A DNA stretch of 64,000 bases from Strigops habroptila. Taxonomy: Eukaryota > Chordata > Aves > Psittaciformes > Psittacidae. How positions within the stretch are numbered: the first letter of the stretch is position 1; every line of letters starts with the position of its first letter. Location: assembly GCF_004027225.2 (NCBI RefSeq), contig NC_044277.2, positions 73,409,900-73,473,899 on the forward strand. Reading direction: 5' to 3'. Positions 1-10,900 of this stretch are shown one piece after another. The translations under genes were made by a program, and so were the position numbers. Under the pieces are notes generated by a model. It was given only the letters and a program-made list of their open reading frames with translations, was not told the DNA's origin and did no database searches.

Positions 1-1720
1 AATCAACTACAAACATTGTGTCCAGCTTAGCCTTTTGCCATGAAAGCAGCATGCTTTCCGGAGAGTTACCGGACAAGTAAGCTGTTTTACAGATAAATAC
101 ACGATATAAAACTTCTATAGTTATTTCCGTCTTCTAAGGAGTAGTTGTACCTGCTTCTTGACAACTAATTCTTCTGGTACGCTCTTACAGCATTTTCTTA
201 GTAAAAAAATCTATAGGAGTATGACTAACAGCTTGTTAACTTCCTATTATATGGAAAAATTAGAGGTAAGTGTCAGCAGTGCATTTCCATGAATCATCTT
301 GCATTTCTTACTATAAGAAGAAGTGAAAAAAAAAAACCAAAAACCAAAAAAAAAAAGTAGAACACTAAACTGAAGACGTGCATACCTTTTAAATTGAGGA
401 TTTTCAAGTTAGAAGTCTCTAAAGAAGGATAAAACTGTATCTTTGTCAGATAAAATAAATGTTTATACAAAGTGAGGTTCTTTAATTTAGACTGCCAGGC
501 AGAGCTCTAGCACTAGAAATTATTTTTTAGTTCATACGTTGTTTGCCAAATTAGCCAAGAAAAAAAACAGATTGATTTTGTTTCTGTAAAGTTTTAAATT
601 TAACTTCAAAGTACACTGTCATTCTCTCATCATGTCTTGTTCATTGTGTGTTGTGCCAATGCAGCACTATTAAGATGAAGATTGATTTTTTGCTATCTCT
701 GAGACTGAGATAATGAAAAACTTCCACTGCAATCCAAAATATTTCTTTTAGCTTCTCGTAAGGAAACTCTCCCCACCCTTTTTTATTAGTGTGCATTTTG
801 GAAACTTATAGTTTTAATTAATTTGTCCATGTTTTGATAGTGCTTAAGTATGACAGAAATGAATTTCGGACATGATGGTAAAAATATCTTTGCTTTCTCT
901 ACTGTTGCAGCTGGTAACAGTTGTGAAATATCTCTTCAGCAGTTTTAGTTAACCAAAGATGAAAACCTTTTCCCTTGCTTTTCTTAAAAAGCAAACTGCT
1001 GTGAAAAATGTTTTTATTTTTTGCCGAGAGAATATCCACATGTACCTTACTGCTAATAAAAATTCAGCTAAAGCTGAGGAAAATTAGATTCTAAATGTTC
1101 ATATTGGGTTTTGGGGGTTTTAATCAGACTCAAATATTTGTTTGCTATTGATGTATGCCAGAAATATCAACAGAATACTTTTTAAAGTAGATTGACTCTT
1201 TTTAGGATGGTGTTCTTAGAAAGCTCTGAACAGGTTTTGAGCAATATAGAATCTTCTTGAAGAACTCTCCCTGACTGTACTTTGGAAAATGGTCTACAGC
1301 AATTCAGTACTGTCCTTGTACAGTTTAGGTTTGAAGGCAATTGTTTCCAATAGAGCTTAGTAGCAGTAAAATAAAACCTGTCAGTTGAACTGCTTGCTTA
1401 CATGAACTGAAATATTGATGCAATTTTCCTTTTATATGCACAACTTTAATACCAGATGTTTTTAAAGCAGTCAGATAAGTACTTGTGGCTGTATTCCCAC
1501 TGTTCTAATCTTCATCCACGCTCTGATTTTTCTTCTAAATTCTACGTTTAGGATGACATTGAGTACACTGTCAGAAAATGGTTTATTTTACTTTATCAAG
1601 ATTCTGCTAGTACTCCTGTATAAGTTTTATGCAGCTTGTACACATTATGGGTAGGCCTCTCTTTCTGTAAGACTATCATTCATATAAAACAGAACAAAGC
1701 TGAAATTTTGGTTGTTACAG
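1..1720 (+). other. MARCHF6: MARCHF6 intron (partial)
   Basis: AT-rich sequence upstream of the first recognisable MARCHF6 exon. I found no exon, RNA gene or repeat family in it beyond short A-runs. The preceding exon must lie to the left of the window and must end with one base of a split codon (G), because the exon at 1721 starts in that phase. Confidence 0.7.
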
Positions 1721-1922
1721 GGATCTCCATTCTTACCTACTTGGTGACCAGGAAGAGAATGAAAACAATGCAAACCAGCAACCTAACAACCAGCATGCTC
1801 GCAATAATAATGCCATTCCAGTTGTGGGAGAAGGTCTTCATGCAGCCCATCAAGCCATACTTCAACAAGGAGGACCTGTGGGTTTCCAGCCTTATCGTAG
1901 GCCTTTAAAATTCCCGCTCAGG
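1721..1922 (+). CDS. MARCHF6: MARCHF6 coding exon 1 of 8 in window
   Basis: Acceptor TTGTTACAG before 1721 and donor GTAGGT after 1922. It starts after one base of a split codon and ends in phase 0. It encodes 67 codons of a hydrophilic cytosolic or lumenal loop rich in Asn and Gln, followed by VVGEGLHAAHQAILQQGG and FQPYRRPLKFPLR, which are diagnostic of MARCHF6. Confidence 0.95.
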
Positions 1923-4900
1923 GTAGGTATATTTAATGCATTAAGAGAAAAGGGAAAGGCAAAGATTTGGCCCACATGTTATCAGAAATCAAGTGGTGGC
2001 TCATATTGTTTTGTGTTTTGTGCTATTTGCATCTTTCTACTTTTTAGAAAGTAGAGTTACTCTCACATACAGCTTTTTTTCAGCCTGTAACTTAAGACCT
2101 TCAATTACCACCATTGTTGTGTATTTTCTATTAGTTCATGTTCTTATTTTCCTAATGGTTAGTAATGAAGAGAAATAGAGTAACTCCCCAACAAACAGGT
2201 AGTTCAGGAGGCATGGCTTTCAAGAGAGCATACTTCAGTCTTGTAGCCAAAGTGTATTTTAAACTATTTTGCTTTATTAAAGAATTAAATGGAGAACTTT
2301 TATTGTGTCTATATTAAACATAGAAAGGTGTTAAAATACTTGAAAGTTCTGGATTCCTACAATTTGTTGTTGGCAAATACTTCAATTTCTAGAATAATAC
2401 ATAGGTCAAACTAGATAAATTGTTAATTTAGATAAATTAACAATTATTATTGTTAAACTTATTTAAACTAGATAATTAACTCAGAACTCTGAGTTAATTA
2501 AATATAAACTTAAACACAACTCATTTACAATGGTTCTAGGTATAGCTCAACAGTTGAAGTAATGGCTAAAGTTAGAACAATGCAGTATTGCTCGTGAAGT
2601 TTTCTTAAAATGCAGAATCTACCAGAATTCTCATGACAAAGTACAAAATAAAGCTTTTTCTTTCTCACTACACTCTCGCCACCTCCCCTTCTCTCCCCTT
2701 AAATCTCAACCCAATAGAACTGCAAGCAAATTCGAAAGTATTTTAGGATACTGTTTAGCTTCTAGGTGTTTGAAGTTGGGGCTTTGGGGCGGGTCAGGGG
2801 GCCAAGGGGGGAAATAATTTCCATACTGCTGGTTTTACCCTCTAAAATGGCTGTCAAGGAAGGGGTGTGTTAACCTAGGGATTCATTAAATACTTTCTAG
2901 AAATACCTTTGTATGGGTTATTTTATTTTTGTGGATGCTTCTGGATAAGGACATGTGCTAAAATCATCGTATTATAAGCTTTCAGTAATTTGGGTTGCTG
3001 ACCTGGTGATAGTAACTAAGCAGTTTCATATTCAGCTGTCAAAGACTGTTTTTTCTGGTCTGCTTACCTTCATCTAGATATTTTAAGTAGTTCTTTGGAG
3101 ACATTCTACAGAATGTATAAATTAATAGAGAATCTGATCCATTGTTTTCAAGAGATTGTTTTCAAGCACTTGCACAATCTCAGACACGTGGTAGCTCACT
3201 GATGCAATTCTGTGTCCCTTGTTCCACTTGTTAGAAATATTTAAATACTGAATCACTCAGCATTGCTGTAGGTGCTTCAGCTGTCATTTTTAGTATATTG
3301 ACCTTGGTTCTACTTTGATCACTTCATCTTAAGAGAAATGTGTCTCCCACACAGACTTCCACTAGGGAACAGGGCTGTATTTTAATTACCTTCTCAATTG
3401 GGATTTTAAGCATTTGAGAAGGGGGAAAAAAAAAAATCTGATCTTTTCTGTGCTGTCATTTTTATTTTTTTTTTTTCCCCTCTTCATTGTATCCAAGTTG
3501 CAAGATCCTAGAAGAAGATGGTTTATATTCCGTTTTTATTATGTATGAATGTTTTCCACTAGAATGCACTCATCATGTCCATATGGATTGAGCAAGCAAC
3601 AGAACTGATCCTTTGTTATTTCAGTTACAAATAAGCATGTGGTAAAATGTGGTTTTGATAATTTTTTTTTTATTAAGCATATACTGTTAATCTTAAAAGA
3701 TCAGAATTTTTTTAATTATTATTCTACATAAAAGCCTGTCATCAGTTTTATCAGGCAATCTATATAATTCTTCCAACTCATTCCTTTTCTAAACAAACTT
3801 TCTCTTGTGGGGGTCTCCCAAAGCCTCTCAAACAAATGCAGATGTGAAGAAGTTGTTGAATTTTCCTGCTACTGCCTTATCTTCCTTTTCGCCTGCCCTT
3901 CATAACCCATAGTTGTCAGCAGAGCCTGCAAACTCTCTGCAAACCTTCTTCTGAGGATTTTTAGATTTTATTACTTTATTGCTGATTCTTTTTAATTGAA
4001 AAAAAACCAACAAACTATCTATAAAAATAAATTTATCATTACTTCTCGTGGGCTTTGGTATGCTATTTCTGAAATCCCTTTGGCTGTAGTTTTGAATTTC
4101 ACTTATCAAAGTTCATCCATTTTCTGTTTTGGTTTGCATTGGTTTGATTTAATCCCCCCCCCACCGATTTATTCCATCTTCTGGAAGCCATTTTTAGTTT
4201 ACTGTTTACTGTGGCAACTTCAGGGAGATTTGCAAGATCTTTGAGGCTGAATATATTGTGGTCACTGTCAATGCCTGCTTCTGTGATACAAGTGACTGGC
4301 TGCCTGTGCATTGTTCAGGTCCAAGTCAGGAGTTACTCGTCCTCTTGTATGTTCTCACTGGTCCAAGAAGCAGCTGTTTATAGTGTTCAAAAGCTTCATA
4401 CCAGCTTTAGTTCTTCATGTGTTGTTTATTCCCACATGGACTGGCGTTCCCCTGGCATTCCCTAAGTAACAAATTATTGGAACAGTATTGGTCCCAAGCA
4501 ATTCACATCATTTTCCTCACCGTTGAGGTTTTTTTTGTCCGTAGTCCAGTTGTCAGCTACTTTGATTTTCTTCCTTCCATCATTTGGGATCCCTAACCCT
4601 AAAGAGAGTATTCTGTGTGAAAAAGGGGACATAGCTGTCACCTTGGCAAGTAGTTGGGTATTGTGGAATCATCTCTCTTCACTCAGGCTAATGTTTACAA
4701 AATCACAAGATTTTCCTTCCTTTAAGCAGTGCTGAAGATCCTAACGTAGAGATGCAACTCATCTACATTGTCCCAGAAAGTCTCATCAAGGAAAATGTGT
4801 GTTACAGACTTAACTTTCTCAGTAGTACATTAAGGTGTTAGTTTGCTCATTGCTTTTTGTGTGGCTTTGATTAGTGAAGCAGAATTTCATAGCACATGGT

Positions 4901-7900
4901 GCTTGAGACATTCATATACTTAAAGAGATCAGGTACATGAGAATTCTGTGATAAGATATAAACCTGGCTAACTAGCTACCAGCTTTCCTGTCAGCTGCTG
5001 ATCACATAAACCTGAGGGCATCTGGAAGAACTCTCTCAGCAACTTTTTCTGTGTTGTAAAACCATTGTCTTGCTTACCTGGCATGCAGAGAAACCTGTAA
5101 CTGAAAGTCATGCTGACCAGTGCAGAAATAGATTATTTTTTAATGTAACACAACAAAAACCTTAAGTCATTCTGGATTCAAATGTGAATTTTTACTGTTG
5201 TGACAACTGATGTGAACTTTTAAAAGAGATACATAACACTGTAGGTGTGCTTTGTATACTGTGGAGAGGTTTCTTATTGCTGATGTATTTATACAGTGAA
5301 ACACGAGTTGGTGTTTGAGTGTTCTAGTTTAGCTGTGTTTCTAGGATGATACATCTTTTTATATGTTTTTATTGGCTTTGGTTAAATAACTTCCTTATAA
5401 ACTGTTTCTCTTTTTCTTTCCTCTTTCAGATATTTCTTTTGATTGTTTTCATGTGCATAACATTACTGATTGCTAGTCTTATCTGCCTTACCTTACCAGG
5501 TAAGTCCATTATTGTGAAACTACAATGAAACAACCTCAGCATGTTGCCATGCTCAACAATGGCAGATGTTTTGAAACTATTTTTTTAAGTTAAAAGGAGA
5601 AAGCATGGAAAATGATGTCTTGTTTTTAATCATACACCAACATATTTTAATAATCTAAAATGTAAATGATAAGAGATAATACCTGTATTTAAATGGCAGA
5701 GATTGCCATTTCATTTTTTTGTTGTAGAATAATTTTCTTCTAAGGGCAGGGCTTCAAATGCTGAGACAATCTCTGTAGTAGAATTGAGAGAAAAAGAGAA
5801 TTTAAACTCTTGCACCTGCTTTACCATTTAGAGAAGGAAAATATACAGGTTGTTACCAGGTCTAAAATAATAAAATAAATAATTCCAGTATAATACTAGT
5901 GAATAGAAACACGATTAAAAAGTGAAATGTAACAAATGAGTCTCCCATTTTTGTCAGAGAGCTTCAGAAGCCCCATTAGTAAGTGATAAAAAATTTTATC
6001 AGGCAGTAAAATAACCCAAACATAGCTCATAAGATTCAAGTTCAAGCTTATGCACTAATTCATTATTGTCTTTGCGGTTCTGAAGGTTAGTGTTTAGGTT
6101 CTGAAGATTAGTGTTTAGGTTTGGAGTAGTGCTTTGTTTTGCTGTAGTTCAGATCACATTGCTGGTGTAATGACGTTTTAGGGGGGAAAAATCCTACATA
6201 TGTATTTGGTATCCTTTATGTAACTATTTATGCAGCGCTTCACACATTCATGCCATATGGGTACAGTAGTAAAATACTGCTTTATTTCGAATAATATTTG
6301 TGCATTAATATTTAACAATAAATTTGATACGTATTTTTTAATAGGCACCCTTCCTTAATATATCAGAAGCATTACTCTAACAGTGTTTGTGTTTTCAGTA
6401 TTTGCTGGCCGATGGTTAATGTCATTTTGGACGGGGACTGCCAAAATCCATGAGCTGTACACAGCTGCGTGTGGTCTCTATGTATGTTGGCTAACTATCC
6501 GAGCAGTGACAGTGCTGGTCGCCTGGATGCCGCAGGGTCGTCGAGTGATTTTTCAGAAGGTTAAAGAATGGTCGCTCATGGTGAGTCCGGAGACAAACAT
6601 TTCACTGAATTACCAAAAAAGTAGCTAATGAAACTTGTTCTTTCAGTTTTGCTTCCAGGTTTTACTCTCTCATGTATCTTATGCTTTCCTTTTCGGACTA
6701 TTTTGAAGCTTTTGCAGCTTACATTCTCATCGCATAGGCTAACTGTGTTTTTGGAAGCCACTTAGAATATTAAGCCATCAGTGTAACTAAGTTTGCACAT
6801 ATATGCTTTTTTTATAGTATGTGCATGTTTTCCTTTAAAAGTGAGTATGTTTCATTATATTACCCTGTGTGATGTATCCTCCAATACATTTACATTTTCA
6901 CATACACCTGGAAGCTTAACTGTTACTCTTTTAGCAACTTGACATTATTAAATAAGAAAAACAAACTAGTAAAACTGATAGATGATGATGAACGTGTCCC
7001 TACAAAGTAGTTTGATGCATATTTTCAGGAGGATCTTTATAATTTGTCAGATCTTTGTGATGTTCAAATTAATGTTTTTAAAGAAAATTTTTTTTTTTTT
7101 TTTTTTATGAGGAGTTCAGATTCTCACCATGGCAACAAATTTATAGCTCACCTTTTTATTTTAGTTTTGGTTTTGAGGATTTCTGTAGTAGATTTTTTTG
7201 CCTTAGTAATTTTAAACATCCAGGCACAGTCATTCCTTTTTCTGGAGGGAGCACTGGAGTAGAACCCACTCTTGAAGACTTGCATTGTAAAACTATGTAC
7301 ATAAGAAACATCATTTTTAGGGGTATATATGTATTAATTAAAGGTCTGTGTGTTGGTTTTTTTTCCCCTCCAGCTTTCTCTGTATAGTTTAAATTACATT
7401 TTGAAGTTTAAACAAAAAGAATCCTCTGCTGAAGATATTAATCAGGTGCCTTTGTTTTTTTAGATAATGAAGACATTAATAGTGGCTATACTGCTAGCTG
7501 GTGTGGTTCCACTTCTACTTGGTCTTCTGTTTGAACTGGTCATTGTAGCACCTTTGAGAGTTCCATTGGATCAAACACCTCTCTTCTATCCTTGGCAGGT
7601 CGGTTGCTCCCGTTCTTCTTCTGCTGTTGATACATTTCTTTACTTAGAATTCAGGAGTATGGGAGGTCGTTCCATGTCAATTCAGTGCTTCAGAACATTT
7701 TCTGTGTGTTTCTATGTGGCATAGAAAAGACATCCGGTCTGGATGTGAGGATTATTTCAACGAAAAGGATATGGTTAGGAATTGAAAGTATGAAATGCTA
7801 AACTCCGTGGGATGACATCAGAGGGTCTTTGCATTTTAGTGATCGGGGGGTTTTTTTTTTTTTCAGTAGCATAATTGTAAAGATATATACAGAAGTTAGT

Positions 7901-10900
7901 ATAGCTGTATGCACTTACACACAGACAGACATACTCTGACCTTTCTGGAAAGCTTTCTGCCTATACAGTTACACAGCAAGAGGTTTAGCTGACCTTTTTT
8001 TCATATAAGGTGTCAATTTAGTGATTATACACGCTATGAATGGAATTTTGATATGCTTTAGGATCATTCTTAGTTCTTTAAAAATTTGGAATTAAATAAC
8101 TGGAAGATTTTAGGTTCATGTGGCAGAGCTTCCTCAAAATATTGGATTAGTGGGATTTGAGTTTTGTTCTAAATTAACAGGGAGCTATTTAAATAGGGAA
8201 TAATTTCCATTTTTCACAAAAAAGAATAGTTATACAAAGGTTACATGCTTGAGCAAACATGAAGCAACTTTAACATGGACTTCTTTGTAACAAGTTTTTA
8301 AATTTTTGAATGTATCTGGGCTAGCAGATGTTAATAAAAGCTGTTATTTTTAAATAATTGGTTAAAGAAAATCTATTTCCGCAGCATTTTAAGAAAGTTA
8401 ATTAACATATGATGTCTTAAGTCTTACCAGTTCTGCAGCTGTTTATTCTCCCTTGTCAGCCTTTGCATTCTAATTTTGGTGGGTTTTATTGAAGAACTTC
8501 TCACAAATCTGGATTACAAATCTGTAATCCAGAAGAGACTGACACATGATGCGCAGGGTTTACTAGAAGCCTGTTATTACCTTCTGTTCTTTTAATTCCA
8601 TGCCATAATAATTGTGGTATATGTAAAAAGCATAAATTCTCCCCTGAATAGCATGACATTCTTTTGAGAGGAACAGTGTCTTGCTTTGTTTAGCTTTTCA
8701 CATATCAGGTAGGGTTTTGTGGACAATTAAAATTTAAAAGAGGAAGAAAAAAACCCTAGCATGTTCCAGAGGGCTGAGTATTTTATAGATGTCAGTTAAG
8801 CTTGAGAGTATCCTCTCTTTCTTATGAGTTTGAAGAAGACGTCATGTCTCTTAAACAATATCGCCTGTAAATAGAAAAGTAATTGTCTTTTCACTTATAA
8901 GTAATATTAACAAGTTGCTCTAAAAGCTTTTGGTTGTCAAACTATTTCAAAAGATGTTAATGCTAACTGTTCACTTTCGCAAAATTAGGACTGGGCTCTT
9001 GGAGTTCTGCATGCCAAAATAATTGCTGCCATAACACTGATGGGTCCCCAGTGGTGGCTGAAAACTGTTATTGAACAGGTAGGGAAAATTGGCTGTGTAT
9101 ATTATCTGTATAATACGTTTTTAACGGTTTATGAATGTGTGAGTTGGGAAACGGAGTTACTGTTGTAGTAATGGAGTAATTTGAGTAATTGAGTAAAACT
9201 CACCTAGTTTTGTAGAATCCTTTCAAATTATATAGCCTAATCCATTAAGGTACACTTATAAAACAAATATAAACCTCAGAAATCTGAAATCAAGAAATTG
9301 CGGAGTATGTGTGTATGTAATTTTATCAGGTTTGTATTAAAGTGGGAAACATCATTATTTATTCAGGTGAATTCACACATGTACAAATACTGGATATTAT
9401 TTATGTCCATCACTCAAGAACAGAGAATTTCTGCCGCCTTCACAGCTGTAGAGATTAGTTCATTCATAGATGAGTACATATGAAAGACAGTCTTTCTGTT
9501 CCCCTTTGATTATTTTGTGAGCAGTTCTGAGTGACATGGCCTGTTGCTTTCTTTGGAAGAAGTATTTTTTTCTTGATTATACTCTTAAGTTCTACAGTTG
9601 TTGTCTCAATGAAGTATCTCAATTGTTTGTCAGAAAGTAACTTTTCAGCCCTGTCTTATATGCAATGGCTATGGTGCATGTCCTGACCTCTGTACAAGAG
9701 GTGGCCTCTCGTACGTATAGCACACAGTCCCAGGTATTAAACCATTTACTAATCACTTTAGGTGTCACACTGGAGAAATGAAGTCTTAATTCTGTGAGTA
9801 CCTTTTGATGCATACAACAGCTCTTCCTTCCATTTTGCATACTCTCCCTGGGCCTGTTTGTTGTACACACATTCTCCTGAGCCACCCTTAGAAATGGATG
9901 CATCCAGGCTGTGGGACAGAGGCCACTGTCTAGCTGTATGTCGTAGCCATTTGGAACCGATCTTTTCGTGTGATTAGTCATGTTGAGACTTTGGCTCCTA
10001 ATAGTAGCTGCAGAAACTTAAGAATTATGGAGGCACTTTATTCAGGCACAGACTCCACATGCAGAGGCTTTGGTCTGAACAGCCAACTACAACAATCTTA
10101 TTTTCTGCCTGTGTTACCAGCTTTAATAGATTTGCTCTATTAGCATACACAGGATCCTCTTTTGGCAAGCTAACAGCACAAAGCAATCTCAGGTCGTCAT
10201 CCATAAAACCACCATCCACAGCTACATTTAATGACCTTTCAGCTGGTCTCTTGCACTCCTGCAACCAAATCACACTACTACTCAAGACAACGTTGCTCTC
10301 CTGAGCACTGTTTAAATGATTTCCTGGAACCCTGATGTGGATTAGTATGGAGTTTTTCCTCCTTCGACTATGGCCATCATGGTTTTCTTCAAGTTGGGAA
10401 CACCTGTTTCCTCCCATAAGGAGAATTGTGTAAAACCTTGTGATTATTAATGTAAGCACAAAGCATGGCTTTTTGATTGATCCTTTCTATTTCTAACTCT
10501 TTTTCTTAGGTATATGCAAATGGGATTCGTAACATCGATTTACACTTCATAATCCGTAAACTGGCAGCACCCGTAATCTCTGTTCTGTTGCTTTCCCTGT
10601 GTGTACCATACATCATAGCCTCTGGTGTGGTACCTTTATTAGGTATGTATACATTCAGAATACCTGTTCATTATCTGATGGTTTAGAGCAATGTAAATAG
10701 ATCTGTGGAAATAAAACTTCAAGCTCTAGGTTATTTAAAAACAAACACACACCACTATTCTGCCAGCAAATGTAAATCCTTAAGAATTGCTGTGTCATCT
10801 TAAAAGTTTGGGATTTTTTGAGAAATGCAATATATTATTCTGATTGGCTTTTTAAAAACTAAGTGCAGAATACATTGAGAGTATGGGACTGTATAATATC

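Larger units (their letters stand above)
1923..5429 (+). other. MARCHF6: MARCHF6 intron
   Basis: A 3.5 kb AT-rich intron with no exon or gene that I can support. It holds a G-quadruplex-like block near 2777-2811 and two near-adjacent perfect AT palindromes near 2418-2500, both described as findings. Open frames of 60-84 codons around 3.9-4.7 kb have no family resemblance and overlap each other on both strands. Confidence 0.7.
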
